Shown: positions 25,235 to 34,498, numbered from the stretch's first letter. The stretch is 64,000 nt of DNA from Paenibacillus illinoisensis NBRC 15959 (GCF_004000925.1 NZ_BIME01000001.1:1054001-1118000); one strand, 5' to 3'. Made by a program: numbers and translations. The notes: generated by a model from the sequence alone, not told the origin.

Positions 25235-26605
25235 GTGAACATGACAACCACCCGTTTTTCGCAAAAAGTAAAGCAATTCCTGATCATATTTCTACCCATA
25301 TTCACAACACAAATTGCCCTGTCTGCCATGTCTTTCTTCGACACCAATATGTCAGGCAAGTTTTCCCCTGCGGATCTCGCTGGTGTAGCTATTGGCACGA
25401 GTCTGTGGATGCCGGTACAAACCGGGCTTAGCGGTATTCTTATCGGAATCACCCCCGTGGTATCCCACCTGCTGGGTTCCAAGCGCAGTGATCAGATCGG
25501 CCACAGTGTGATCCAGGCACTCTATCTGGGCATCGCGGTGAGCCTAGCCGTTCTGGCCATCGGAGCCGTGGTACTTACCCCCATTCTGAACGGGATGCCC
25601 CTGGAGCCACGGGTTGCCCGGGTAGCTCTTTATTTCTTAAGCGCACTGGCTTTTGGCATCATTCCACTGTTCGGATATACCGTGCTGCGCAGTTTTATGG
25701 ATGCACTTGGACAGACACGAATAACCATGTTAATTACGTTAGTGTCACTTCCGGTTAATATTTTGCTGAATTATCTGCTCATCTTCGGACGTTGGGGTTT
25801 CCCCCAGCTGGGAGGTGTGGGTGCAGGCGTCGCTACCGCGTGTACATACTGGATCATTTTTTTGATCAGCATCTTCTTTGTTCACCGGATTGAACCCTTC
25901 GCCCAGTATGGCGTGTTCCGCCATCTCTCCGGCATATCGCTGGGCAAATGGAAAGAATTGCTCAAAATCGGGGTACCCATCGGGTTCGCTACTTTTTTTG
26001 AAACGTCAATCTTTGCAGCCGTTACATTAATGATGAGCCGATTTGATACCATCACGATTGCTGCGCATCAGGCTGCTCTTAATTTCGCCTCTACGCTGTA
26101 CATGCTGCCAGTGAGCATATGTATGGCCCTCACCATCCTGGTCGGTTACGAGGCGGGTGCAGGACGATTGAAAGATGCCAAACAGTACAGCTTGCTTGGC
26201 ATCGGCGGAGCTATTGTACTCTCGCTGCTCACTGCAGTCGTATTGCTCGTGTTCGGGGAACAGATTGCAGGGTTGTATTCAAACGAGCAAGAGGTCATTG
26301 CGTTGACTCAGCATTTCCTGATATACGCCATCTTCTTTCAAATTTCAGATGCCATTGCAACACCGACTCAGGGTGCTCTTCGGGGATACAAAGACGTTAA
26401 TCCTGCACTGATCATTACGTTTGTGGCTTATTGGATCATTGGTCTTCCAGTGGGGTACATTACAGCTACGTATACAGCACTTGGCGCTTTTGGATACTGG
26501 ATCGGCTTGATTGCCGGCCTCGCGGTCGGTGCTACAGCACTACTATGGAGGCTGTTCCTGGTTCAGCGGAAAGCCGCCATTCGCATGATTAAGCAATCCC
26601 AATAA
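25235..26605 (+). CDS. MATE-family efflux transporter (NorM-like)
   Basis: 456 residues and 12 membrane helices in two six-helix halves. It opens [18 protein letters not shown] with family stretches [18 protein letters not shown] and [19 protein letters not shown]. It exports drugs or metabolites in exchange for Na+ or H+. The start GTG at 25235 has GAGG spaced 8 bases; ATG 25241 is the alternative, and the longer TTG start at 25199 has no ribosome site. A single gene. The substrate cannot be read from sequence. Confidence 0.88.
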   Translation: MNMTTTRFSQKVKQFLIIFLPIFTTQIALSAMSFFDTNMSGKFSPADLAGVAIGTSLWMPVQTGLSGILIGITPVVSHLLGSKRSDQIGHSVIQALYLGIAVSLAVLAIGAVVLTPILNGMPLEPRVARVALYFLSALAFGIIPLFGYTVLRSFMDALGQTRITMLITLVSLPVNILLNYLLIFGRWGFPQLGGVGAGVATACTYWIIFLISIFFVHRIEPFAQYGVFRHLSGISLGKWKELLKIGVPIGFATFFETSIFAAVTLMMSRFDTITIAAHQAALNFASTLYMLPVSICMALTILVGYEAGAGRLKDAKQYSLLGIGGAIVLSLLTAVVLLVFGEQIAGLYSNEQEVIALTQHFLIYAIFFQISDAIATPTQGALRGYKDVNPALIITFVAYWIIGLPVGYITATYTALGAFGYWIGLIAGLAVGATALLWRLFLVQRKAAIRMIKQSQ

Positions 26606-26647
26606 ACCGATCGTTATAATGCAAACAGATCATAATGTTGATTCATA

Positions 26648-26691
26648 CAAAAAAGAGCACAGCCCGTTTAGACGGCGCTGTGCTCTTTTGC
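26648..26691. terminator. Bidirectional terminator MATE/pfkA
   Basis: AAAAGAGCACAGC and GCTGTGCTCTTTT, a 13-pair stem with an inner CGT/ACG arm; T runs on both strands, between convergent genes. Confidence 0.88.
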
Positions 26692-26698
26692 TTGTTGT

Positions 26699-27670
26699 TT
26701 ATTGAGATAAACGTTGTGCAAGCTCGTAGGTGTTCATATCGAAATCCTTTTTGGTGTTAACGACTTTATCGATGTCTGTCAGAACAAGCTCACCTTTGAT
26801 AATGCCACACCCCTTGTCGGTCTCTCCCGCGATCAGGCTGCGCACAGCAAAGTCTCCCAGACGGCTGGCAAGGTTGCGGTCAAACGGAGTCGGCGTACCG
26901 CCACGTTGAATGTGACCCAGTACGGTTACACGCGGCTCATATGTCGGGCAGCGTTCCATCAGTTCTTTGGCCACATCTTCACCCTTGCCAACACCTTCGG
27001 CAACGATAATGATACTGTGGCGTTTGCCATGTGCGAAGTTGGCTTTCATCCGGTCTGCCACTTCATCCATGTCAAATGGAACTTCAGGCACCAGAATCGT
27101 TTCTGCACCCGAAGCCAGTCCGGCATGAAGCGCAATATCACCACAGTGGCGGCCCATAACTTCAACGATGGAAGAACGTTCGTGGGAAGACATGGTATCA
27201 CGCAGTTTGTTGACTGCATCTACCACAACGCTTACTGCTGTATCGAACCCGATCGTGTAATCCGTAAACGAGATATCGTTGTCGATGGTTCCCGGAAGAC
27301 CCATTGTATTGATACCGAGTTTACTCAGTTTGTTGGCACCATTGTAGGAGCCGTCCCCACCGATTACAACCAGACCATCGATGCCGCGTGCACGAAGGAT
27401 ATCGGCTCCCTTTTGCTGACCTTCAGCAGTATAGAACTCTTTGCAACGGGCGGATTGCAGAACCGTTCCCCCGCGCTGAATGATGTCACCTACACTACGC
27501 AGATCCATTGGGAATATATCGTTGTTCAACAGACCTTGGTACCCGCGTTGAACACCGTATACTTCAAGACCGTGGAACAGTCCGCTGCGAACGACCGCAC
27601 GAACAGCCGCGTTCATTCCTTGTGAGTCACCACCGCTCGTTAAAACTGCGATTTTTTTTACTGCTGTCAT
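26699..27670 (-). CDS. pfkA: ATP-dependent 6-phosphofructokinase
   Basis: 323 residues. Phosphorylates fructose 6-phosphate in glycolysis. Motifs: ATP site VLTSGGDSQGMNAAVRAVV, GGDGSYNGA, substrate and catalytic PGTIDNDI and DTAVSVVVDAVNKLRDT, VMGRHCGDIALHAGLASGAE, and the signature RVTVLGHIQRGGTPTPFDR. Gly in GGDGS indicates ATP rather than PPi use. AGGAGGAAGAAACATC precedes the ATG. No pyk follows; the terpene cyclase gene upstream (start 28804) is read in the same direction and ends 54 bases before pfkA. Confidence 0.96.
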   Translation of the reverse strand: MTAVKKIAVLTSGGDSQGMNAAVRAVVRSGLFHGLEVYGVQRGYQGLLNNDIFPMDLRSVGDIIQRGGTVLQSARCKEFYTAEGQQKGADILRARGIDGLVVIGGDGSYNGANKLSKLGINTMGLPGTIDNDISFTDYTIGFDTAVSVVVDAVNKLRDTMSSHERSSIVEVMGRHCGDIALHAGLASGAETILVPEVPFDMDEVADRMKANFAHGKRHSIIIVAEGVGKGEDVAKELMERCPTYEPRVTVLGHIQRGGTPTPFDRNLASRLGDFAVRSLIAGETDKGCGIIKGELVLTDIDKVVNTKKDFDMNTYELAQRLSQ

Positions 27671-27724
27671 GATGTTTCTTCCTCCTCTAGTTTCACTTCA
27701 GGCTTCCGCAACAAAGCGCCTGAC

Positions 27725-28804
27725 TTACATATGCTTGCGAATCCAGCGACTGAAGATAAAGAAAAAAACTCTGGTCATTGGACTCTTCTTCATCAAACGC
27801 TTGGATATGGCGCGAACTTCCTGCTGTTCGCTGACTTTGGGATCAGACAGGTAAATGGCAAGCAGTCCTTCGATAATCATCCGGTGAAAAGCACTTCCCG
27901 GAATATTCTGCACATCACTGCGGGCCATCTCCACAATAAAAGCAATGCGGTCTAGCATCGTCTCCACATTTTCGTAATAATTGCAGAAGTTGAGATCTCC
28001 ACCGATACGATCTTCATCCTGATCGATTAAATAATCGAGCATAATGTGCAATGCGCATACATGCGGAAAATAGGCAGTATGGATTGAGGCCGCCTGCTCT
28101 TCAGTCAGCTGATCATCACTCGCAGCCAGAAACAGCATGAATACGCCCAGCGTAGAGCCGGTAGCGGCGGCAAATTCGTTCCAACGGAACTGAGGTGTAC
28201 GGTGGCGATGCTCTGCCCACCACTCGAGCAGTGCCGTTTCTCTCAGTTCCGGTTTGATGTGCTTATATACCTGCAGGTCCGTGTATAGGCCTGCCAGATC
28301 CTGAATTTGAGGCTTGGCGGACGCATATCCAGGCAGCTGACGTGTGAGCTCCTGACATGTCGTCACCAGATTCCGTAAGTATCCACCATCGTCCTGCTCC
28401 TCACGGAGCGCATAATAATTGACCGGTGTTGCTTCGGGATCTACCGCATCAAGCATGGATTGATGGAGAAGCCGAAAATCATTCGGGTCCATCGATGTGC
28501 TGCGGTCGCACAGATTGTCCAAATAATCACTAATGGTTTGATAAGAAACGATGAGCGGAATCAAGATGTGCCTCTTAGGCATATCGGGCATAGCATAAAC
28601 CGTTCCACCCTCACAGTGAAACTGTTTGTCCTTGAGACTAGCCAGAGCCTGATTGCGCAATTCCTCATTCGGAATTTTCTCAGCCTTAGCTCTCCACTCA
28701 GCCAGTTCTTTCCGCGTTTCCGGAATGGTGTACTTATACACCCTTCTCATCAATTCCAGCGGTCCCCGCGGATATTGATGTCGACTTTGATTAGATTGGC
28801 TCAA
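27725..28804 (-). CDS. ytpB: DUF2600 terpene synthase (YtpB, tetraprenyl-beta-curcumene synthase-like)
   Basis: 359 residues. Family features include HCEGGTVYAMPDMPKRH, the Asp-rich SDYLDNLCDRS at about residues 92-102 and DYLIDQDEDRIGGDLNF at about 252-268, EWWAEHRHRTPQFRWNEF, and ATGSTLGVFMLFLAA. In B. subtilis YtpB cyclises tetraprenyl diphosphate to tetraprenyl-beta-curcumene, precursor of C35 sesquarterpenes; the acidic clusters would hold Mg and the diphosphate. No squalene-hopene-type cyclase or heptaprenyl synthase gene lies nearby. Upstream of pfkA, same strand, 54-base gap with no clear terminator. Confidence 0.88.
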   Translation of the reverse strand: MSQSNQSRHQYPRGPLELMRRVYKYTIPETRKELAEWRAKAEKIPNEELRNQALASLKDKQFHCEGGTVYAMPDMPKRHILIPLIVSYQTISDYLDNLCDRSTSMDPNDFRLLHQSMLDAVDPEATPVNYYALREEQDDGGYLRNLVTTCQELTRQLPGYASAKPQIQDLAGLYTDLQVYKHIKPELRETALLEWWAEHRHRTPQFRWNEFAAATGSTLGVFMLFLAASDDQLTEEQAASIHTAYFPHVCALHIMLDYLIDQDEDRIGGDLNFCNYYENVETMLDRIAFIVEMARSDVQNIPGSAFHRMIIEGLLAIYLSDPKVSEQQEVRAISKRLMKKSPMTRVFFFIFSRWIRKHM

Positions 28805-28983
28805 AATAAATGTGCCTCCACTTGGTTGAATACGTATTAGAGCGATTTTTAACCAATCCCATTATAATATGAACCCCTTAATTGTACAAATGATCTACCG
28901 CATAATCACGGGAAAAAATCGCTTCCGCCAACTAGCCTTTGTGATATACTAAGCATATTTCATCCATCAAAGGAGTCGTTGAC

Positions 28984-30324
28984 ATGATGTCAAGTGAGCC
29001 TCTCTCGTGGAGACGGTTATTTGCTTTTTTTGTACCGCTCGGCATATCCGCCTCTTTGGTTACCATTTCTCACGTAATTATTAATAGTACACTCGCCAGA
29101 TCCGCCCATCCGGAGACGGTCATTGCCAGCTACGCCATTGCAGGCAGCCTGCTGACCCTTACGGAACGCCCCTCCACACTGCTGCGGCAAACCTGTTCTG
29201 CGCTGGTTCGGGACCGCCTGTCCTTTCAGGCCCTCACTTTCGTCACCAAAATATTTCTCGCCTGTGTACTGCTGATCGGATTCTTGATCGTATACTCTCC
29301 CATTGGTACAGTGGTTTTTAAATATCTGTTCGGCGTGAGTCCCGATTTATTGTCCAAAGTAATTGATGTCTACGAAATCCTGATGTACGTCAGTATCTTC
29401 TCGGTCATTCGCAATATCTATCAAGGCATTATCATTACGAATAATCGGACCAAATGGCTGACGATAGGCATGTTATTCCGTCTTGGAGGCATGTATGGCC
29501 TATCCTTGTATTTCATCTATACAGACAGTATTAACAGTGGTCGTGTAGGCGCTATCATTTTTGCGGCAGGGATGATGATTGAAGCGCTCGTCAGTTTTCT
29601 TGAGGGAAACAGCATCAAGCGGAACATGCCAGCCAAGCTGGAGGATCATCCTGTCGAAAACAAAGGAGACGTTTTCCGCTTCTACAAACCGCTGCTGTTA
29701 TCCAGTTTTGTCGCCTTGTTCATCGGACCTGTCATTAATATCGTGCTTGGCAAAACGACGGGTATTGCACTGGCCATCTCTTCTTTTGCTGTAGCCAGCA
29801 GTTTGATGCAGCTCATGTTAAGCTTTTTCACCTACATCCATCAAATTGTGCTTAATTTCTATGAGATTGATGCTAAACTGGTGAAAAAATTCGCACTGGT
29901 GACCGGATTTATTCCTTTTGCCATGACAGCAACCATAGCCTATACGCCTCTAGGTCCATGGGTACTGGAAAATGTAATGAGTGTTCAAGGAAACCTGCTG
30001 CAGCAAAGTTTGTGGACGCTGCGTGCCTTTGTGCTATTTCCGCTGATTTCGCCTTTTCTTGATTTCAGCAATGGGCTACTCCTGCTGCGGGGACAGACCA
30101 AAACGATGTTCCGCTCCCAGTCAGCCAATGCAATCTGTACCGTGATCGTCCTGCTCATTCTGGTTAGCATCTTCCCGGCTTGGAACGGCATGATTGGTGC
30201 AGTCGCCCAGTCACTAGGTCTGCTGGCAGAACTGATCATTGTATGGCTCGTCATCCGGCGCACGCAGAAGGAACCTTCCATGTCTGCCCCACCGTCCCGC
30301 AAGTCATCTTCACTTAAAGGCTAA
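28984..30324 (+). CDS. MOP-superfamily (MATE/MviN-like) membrane transporter
   Basis: 446 residues and 12 or so membrane helices. A Gly/Ser-rich flexible fold like the MATE and lipid-flippase branches of the MOP exporter superfamily: LSWRRLFAFFVPLGISASLV, TLTERPSTLLRQTCSALVRD and a basic C-terminal tail. It is more distant from NorM than the 25-kb protein. Family databases would likely label it multi antimicrobial extrusion protein. AAAGGAG lies 8 bases before the ATG. An MFS gene follows 35 bases later, suggesting a two-gene unit. Substrate unknown. Confidence 0.72.
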   Translation: MMSSEPLSWRRLFAFFVPLGISASLVTISHVIINSTLARSAHPETVIASYAIAGSLLTLTERPSTLLRQTCSALVRDRLSFQALTFVTKIFLACVLLIGFLIVYSPIGTVVFKYLFGVSPDLLSKVIDVYEILMYVSIFSVIRNIYQGIIITNNRTKWLTIGMLFRLGGMYGLSLYFIYTDSINSGRVGAIIFAAGMMIEALVSFLEGNSIKRNMPAKLEDHPVENKGDVFRFYKPLLLSSFVALFIGPVINIVLGKTTGIALAISSFAVASSLMQLMLSFFTYIHQIVLNFYEIDAKLVKKFALVTGFIPFAMTATIAYTPLGPWVLENVMSVQGNLLQQSLWTLRAFVLFPLISPFLDFSNGLLLLRGQTKTMFRSQSANAICTVIVLLILVSIFPAWNGMIGAVAQSLGLLAELIIVWLVIRRTQKEPSMSAPPSRKSSSLKG

Positions 30325-30359
30325 ATACTGAAATGTAATGAAGAATGGAGTCTCTCAAC

Positions 30360-31538
30360 ATGAAATTAAGTCACAACGCTCGCCCGGATCAAAACTGGCT
30401 GCGGGCACTTATGTTTACAATCTTCGGTTCGACCGTGCTGGTGGTATCCTATCTCCAGCTCTACTTCAGTCATCTGGGATTCAGCCGGGCCGAGATTGGC
30501 TACTTGTACGGTATCGGTCCACTTGTCTCCGTATTCTCCAACATGTTCTGGAGTATGGCCAGTGACCGCTACAAAACGGTTCGCAAAGTCATGATCATTC
30601 TGCTCGGCGGACAATTAATTACAGGCGTCATGCTCGCCAATGCGACGTCCTTTGGCCAAGTATTTATCTTGGTGACGTTATTTTACTTTTTCTATTATCC
30701 GGTCTACCCGCTTGCCGATACGATGGCAATTACCACTGCAAGCAAATACGGTCGAAATTTTACGTCCATTCGAGTTTTCGGCTCCATTGGCTATGCTTTT
30801 TTTGCATTAAGCATTGGTTATTTTCTTGGTTCTTTTGGACCCGGGTGGACGATGTGGGTGTGCGTTACACTTGCGGCCATGACACTTCTGATTGGTTTCC
30901 GGTTGCAGGATCAGAATGAACCCTCTGGAAGCAGTAGTAAAATGGAGCTCTCCGGGCTCTGGGCAATCCTGAAACGCAGAGATGTGCTGAGCTTTTTCGG
31001 ATGTGTCTTCCTGCTGGCATTAGGGCATCGGATGAACGAAGCTTTTCTCACCATCACGCTGAAGGATCTCGGTGCCAGTGAAGGTCTGATCGGCTGGTCG
31101 CTGCTCATCTCTTCCGTGAGTGAAATTCCTATATTCCTGCTGCTCAGCAAGTATGGCAATCGGTACAAAGAGCTTCCGTTACTCACCTTTGCTGCACTTA
31201 TGTATACCCTTCGTTTGTTTCTGATGTCTGTATCGGATACACCAGCGGCTGTTGTGGCCATTCAAACCATGCATAGCGTCACCTTTGGCATTTTCTATGT
31301 AACAGCCGTTCGTTATATTACCCGCCTTGTACCAGATGCGTATCGTGCGACAGGTATGGCCCTGTTCACCATCGTATGGTCAAGTGCCTCAGGTCTGCTC
31401 AGCGGAACCTTTGGCGGGTTGATATTGGATCATGCAGGCAGACAGGTCTTCTACCTCACAGCCATGGCCTTCTCACTCGCTGCACTGCTTGGTTTCATCC
31501 TGAAGCTGTTATCCAGCATGACCAAACGTGCACAATGA
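30360..31538 (+). CDS. MFS transporter
   Basis: 392 residues, 12 membrane helices. It looks like the HcaT/LacY-type branch (phenylpropionate and sugar permease-like): FGSTVLVVSYLQLYFSHLG, GIGPLVSVFSNMFWSMASDR with the loop motif DRYKTVRK, YPLADTMAITTASKYG and IRVFGSIGYAFFAL. I chose the ATG at 30360 because GGAG is 9 bases before it; the upstream ATG at 30345 overlaps that site. Probably co-transcribed with the MOP transporter gene. Direction and cargo unknown. Confidence 0.82.
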   Translation: MKLSHNARPDQNWLRALMFTIFGSTVLVVSYLQLYFSHLGFSRAEIGYLYGIGPLVSVFSNMFWSMASDRYKTVRKVMIILLGGQLITGVMLANATSFGQVFILVTLFYFFYYPVYPLADTMAITTASKYGRNFTSIRVFGSIGYAFFALSIGYFLGSFGPGWTMWVCVTLAAMTLLIGFRLQDQNEPSGSSSKMELSGLWAILKRRDVLSFFGCVFLLALGHRMNEAFLTITLKDLGASEGLIGWSLLISSVSEIPIFLLLSKYGNRYKELPLLTFAALMYTLRLFLMSVSDTPAAVVAIQTMHSVTFGIFYVTAVRYITRLVPDAYRATGMALFTIVWSSASGLLSGTFGGLILDHAGRQVFYLTAMAFSLAALLGFILKLLSSMTKRAQ

Positions 31539-31575
31539 TCGCACCTCGCTCTCTTTTATATCAATGAACACAAAA

Positions 31576-31605
31576 AAGCACAGTCTCCGTAGGGGGACTG
31601 TGCTT
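31576..31605. terminator. Terminator shared by MFS and csp genes
   Basis: AAGCACAGTC and GACTGTGCTT, loop region with CC/GG. On the minus strand it is followed by TTTTTT, so it best serves the cold-shock gene. Confidence 0.8.
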
Positions 31606-31666
31606 GGGTTCTTTATATTCAGCTAGAAGCCAATCATTTATAAGAAATCCGTCGAACGGAAAAATC

Positions 31667-31864
31667 TTACAATTTAATTACGTTAGCTGCTTGAGGACCA
31701 CGGTTTCCATCAGTGATTTCGAATTCTACCGCTTGACCTTCTTCCAATGTTTTAAAGCCGTCGCCTTGGATTGCGGAGAAATGTACGAATACGTCCTCGC
31801 CGCCTTCAACTGAAATAAAGCCATAGCCTTTTTCTGCGTTAAACCATTTAACTGTACCTTTCAA
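31667..31864 (-). CDS. csp: Cold-shock protein (CspA family)
   Basis: 65 residues, one cold-shock domain. RNA-binding motifs RNP1 KGYGFISV (residues 13-20) and RNP2 VFVHFSAI (25-32) are intact. It binds single-stranded RNA and DNA and melts mRNA structure. The leader is short (about 40 bases) and folds into one perfect hairpin just before AGGAGG; there is no long cold-box leader. A single gene. Which of the several Bacillales paralogues (CspB, C, D) it equals cannot be said. Confidence 0.95.
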   Translation of the reverse strand: MKGTVKWFNAEKGYGFISVEGGEDVFVHFSAIQGDGFKTLEEGQAVEFEITDGNRGPQAANVIKL

Positions 31865-31885
31865 ATGAACAACCTCCTAAAAATA

Positions 31886-31901
31886 TCGCCATCTATGGCG
31901 A
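31886..31901 (-). repeat. Hairpin before the csp ribosome site
   Basis: TCGCCATCTATGGCGA on the plus strand is a perfect palindrome apart from the two central bases. In the csp mRNA it ends about 9 bases before AGGAGG. Confidence 0.6.
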
Positions 31902-31909
31902 ATACCCTC

Positions 31910-31938
31910 ATTATACTGTATGACTTTCCACTTTGCAA
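31910..31938 (-). promoter_or_regulatory. csp promoter
   Basis: TTGCAA (31938-31933) and perfect TATAAT (31915-31910) with a 17-base spacer on the minus strand. Confidence 0.7.
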
Positions 31939-32027
31939 TTTATCTTTTCAATAAATGCGGAAAAAATTTGCTTTGAAACGTAGGGTACGGTATCATTTTA
32001 CCAAAACCGTAAGTTTGGAGACTATCT

Positions 32028-32261
32028 ATGATTAAAAAACATGAAATATACAAAAGAGACAAGTGGAATATGATGACGGTAGAAGTACAAGGCAAATACC
32101 TCGTACTCCGTGAAATTTCAGAGGAATGGGGCGAAGAATGCCATACGTTTCTCAGCCGCCCTGCCTTGATGCACTGGGCTGAGCGCCGTTTTCCAAAAGC
32201 CGATTTCGAGAACCGCGAGGATGAATGGCGTCAGCTGATGGCTGCTTTCAAAGAGGTGTAA
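32028..32261 (+). CDS. Small basic protein of unknown function, 77 residues
   Basis: No family recognised. TTGGAGACTATCT precedes the ATG. The product starts MIKKHEIYKRDKWNMMTVEV and is rich in charged and aromatic residues (EEWGEECHTFLSRPALMHWA). No membrane span. It looks like a small alpha-beta domain. The next small gene starts 3 bases after its stop, using GAGGTG at this gene's end as ribosome site, so the two are one operon and translationally coupled. Confidence 0.75.
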   Translation: MIKKHEIYKRDKWNMMTVEVQGKYLVLREISEEWGEECHTFLSRPALMHWAERRFPKADFENREDEWRQLMAAFKEV

Positions 32262-32264
32262 TGA

Positions 32265-32450
32265 ATGACGCTTGACTCAAGCAATGTTGTCATCTTCATT
32301 ATCCTTGCCTTTTCACTGGGAGTTGTGCTTATTCTGGGACGCAGTTCCATCCCGGATCGACTGCGACGGGGAATGGCCCTTATAGCCACACTGCTTATCT
32401 GTTTTGCTTTTTTCCTGATCGTCTATTTCCTGGCCAACATGGGAGCCTAG
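32265..32450 (+). CDS. Small two-span membrane protein, 61 residues
   Basis: No family recognised. Two hydrophobic helices (NVVIFIILAFSLGVVLIL, residues 7-24, and ALIATLLICFAFFLIVYFLA, residues 38-57) are joined by a basic loop (SSIPDRLRRG), which points to an inside loop with both ends outside. The ribosome site GAGGTG belongs to the end of the 77-residue gene. A 71-base gap with a dyad separates it from pepF. Confidence 0.75.
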   Translation: MTLDSSNVVIFIILAFSLGVVLILGRSSIPDRLRRGMALIATLLICFAFFLIVYFLANMGA

Positions 32451-32483
32451 TGCTCTCAAATATTTCAACCGGTCCGAGGCCAT

Positions 32484-32507
32484 ACTATACCGAATTGCTC
32501 GTATAGT
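32484..32507 (+). repeat. Inverted repeat before the long pepF start
   Basis: ACTATAC (32484-32490) and GTATAGT (32501-32507) around a 10-base loop. AGGAGG, the ribosome site for the TTG start, begins 2 bases later. No T run. Confidence 0.55.
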
Positions 32508-32521
32508 CAGGAGGAAGGCCG

Positions 32522-34438
32522 TTGAAATATCGAAAATCACTGTTTGTCATACTAGTACTCAGTCTGATTCCTTCGTCTCTCTCCGCACAAGCGAGCGAGA
32601 CGGGAGCAGATTGGTCTATACATCAACTTCATCAAAGGAGGATTCCCATGAGTCAATTATTGAAACGTTCCGAGGTGCCAACAGAACATACGTGGAAACT
32701 CGAAGATTTGTTCGCCGATCAAAAAGCCTGGGATCAGGAATACGAAGAAGTAACGTCTCTGACCAAGAAAGCCTCCGAATTTCAAGGTAAGCTGAACAAG
32801 CCGGAATCTCTTAAGGCATGTTTTGAACTCGAAGATGAGGTAAGTCTCAAAATTGAACGCCTTTTTGTGTATGCACGCATGCACCAAGATGAAGACACAG
32901 CTAATCCTACATACCAAAACCTGTCCCAAAAAGCGCAAAAGCTGAGTGTGCGTGTCGGAGAAGCTCTTTCCTTTGTCACACCAGAAATCCTCTCTCTGCC
33001 GGATGATCAGCTGGATGCATTCATTGCAGATGAGAAACTGTCTGCATTCAAGTTCACACTGGAAGAGATGAAACGTGAGAAGGCGCATGTCTTGAGCAAA
33101 ACGGAAGAAGCCCTGCTTGCACAGGTGGGCAACTTGTCCCAAGCGCCGCAAACCATCTTCAGCATGCTGAATAATGCTGATCTCAAGTTCCCGAAAATTA
33201 AGGATGAACACGGCAACGAAGTGGAGCTTACCCACGGAAGTTACATTCAATTCCTGGAGAACCCTAATCGCGAAGTTCGCGAACGTGCCTTCAAAGCGGT
33301 GTATGAAACGTACGCCAAACAGAAGAACACGATCGCTGCAGCCCTGAATGCCAATGTCACCAAAAACATGTTCTATGCGAATGTCCGGAAGTACCCTTCC
33401 GTAATGGAAATGTCACTGTATGGTGACAACATTCCAACAGAGGTTTACACCAACCTGGTGGACACTATTCATGAAAGCCTCCCGCTCCTGCACCGTTATA
33501 TGGATCTGCGCAAAAAATTACTCGGTGTGGATCAATTGCATATGTATGACTTGTTCGCTCCTCTGGTTGATGAGTATAAAATGGACATCACTTATGAAGA
33601 AGCGAAACAGACCGTCAAAGATGGCTTGAAACCGCTGGGCGAGGATTATGCGAATACATTGCAGGCTGGATATGATGACCGCTGGATTGACGTATATGAG
33701 AACGAAAACAAACGTTCAGGTGCTTACAGCTGGGGTGCATACGGCACACACCCATACGTCCTGCTTAACCATAAAGACAATCTGAACAGCATGTTTACAC
33801 TGGCACATGAAATGGGTCATGCTCTGCATTCCTATTATTCGGATACTACCCTTCCGTATCGGGATGCACAGTACACCATCTTCCTGGCAGAGGTTGCATC
33901 CACAACCAATGAGGCATTGCTGATGGATTACCTGCTTAACAAATCCACGGATCCGAAGGAAAAACTGTATCTGTTGACCTATTATGCAGATCAATTCCGT
34001 ACAACTGTGTTCCGTCAAACGATGTTTGCCGAATTTGAGAAAATCATTCATGAGCGTGCTGAACAGGGTGAGGCCCTTACACCGCAGCTGCTGTCTGAAA
34101 TTTATTACGACCTCAATGTCCAATACCATGGAAACAGCATGGCTGTGGATAAGGATATTGAGATGGAATGGGCACGTATCCCCCATTTCTACAACAGCTT
34201 CTACGTTTACAAATACGCAACCGGGTTCTCTGCAGCAACGAGCTTCTCCAAACAGATTCTCGAAGAAGGTCAGCCTGCGGTAGACCGTTATCTTGGCTTC
34301 CTCAAGAGTGGTGGAAGTGACTACTCCATCAATATTCTAAAAAAAGCAGGCGTGGATATGTCTTCTCCACAGCCAATTCGCGAAGCCATGAGTGTCTTCA
34401 AAGAATTGATTGAACAGATGGAACAATTGACTAAATAA
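32522..34438 (+). CDS. pepF: Oligoendopeptidase F, with a second upstream in-frame start that adds a signal peptide
   Basis: M3B zinc oligopeptidase that cleaves peptides of roughly 7-17 residues. The zinc motif is AHEMGHALHSYYSD (HExxH), with EVASTTNEALL carrying the third ligand. The short form starts at ATG 32648 behind AAAGGAGG spaced 6 bases (596 residues, normal PepF size, MSQLLKRSEVPTEHTWKLED). The frame is open back to a TTG at 32522 with a perfect AGGAGG spaced 7 bases. The extra 42 residues read as an export signal: KYRK, hydrophobic SLFVILVLSLIPSSLS, then AQA as a cleavage site. Both starts have strong ribosome sites, so a cytoplasmic and an exported form may both be made. PepF is usually cytoplasmic. 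Confidence 0.9.
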   Translation: MKYRKSLFVILVLSLIPSSLSAQASETGADWSIHQLHQRRIPMSQLLKRSEVPTEHTWKLEDLFADQKAWDQEYEEVTSLTKKASEFQGKLNKPESLKACFELEDEVSLKIERLFVYARMHQDEDTANPTYQNLSQKAQKLSVRVGEALSFVTPEILSLPDDQLDAFIADEKLSAFKFTLEEMKREKAHVLSKTEEALLAQVGNLSQAPQTIFSMLNNADLKFPKIKDEHGNEVELTHGSYIQFLENPNREVRERAFKAVYETYAKQKNTIAAALNANVTKNMFYANVRKYPSVMEMSLYGDNIPTEVYTNLVDTIHESLPLLHRYMDLRKKLLGVDQLHMYDLFAPLVDEYKMDITYEEAKQTVKDGLKPLGEDYANTLQAGYDDRWIDVYENENKRSGAYSWGAYGTHPYVLLNHKDNLNSMFTLAHEMGHALHSYYSDTTLPYRDAQYTIFLAEVASTTNEALLMDYLLNKSTDPKEKLYLLTYYADQFRTTVFRQTMFAEFEKIIHERAEQGEALTPQLLSEIYYDLNVQYHGNSMAVDKDIEMEWARIPHFYNSFYVYKYATGFSAATSFSKQILEEGQPAVDRYLGFLKSGGSDYSINILKKAGVDMSSPQPIREAMSVFKELIEQMEQLTK

Positions 34439-34468
34439 AGTTGTCTCTCTGTTACATGCGACCTGCAT

Positions 34469-34498
34469 CCCTTGCCCATTTCGGGCAAGGGATTTTAT
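34469..34498 (+). terminator. pepF terminator
   Basis: CCCTTGCCC and GGGCAAGGG, 9 pairs, loop ATTTC, then ATTTTATAAT. Confidence 0.85.

Noticed and set aside
26714..27625. 303-codon open frame antisense to pfkA
   Set aside because: It mirrors a highly conserved gene, has no ribosome site, and its product is rich in Cys, His and Phe with no recognisable domain.
32657..33250. 197-codon frame opposite pepF
   Set aside because: It lies wholly inside a conserved peptidase gene; Cys/Phe/Leu-rich product without a start signal.
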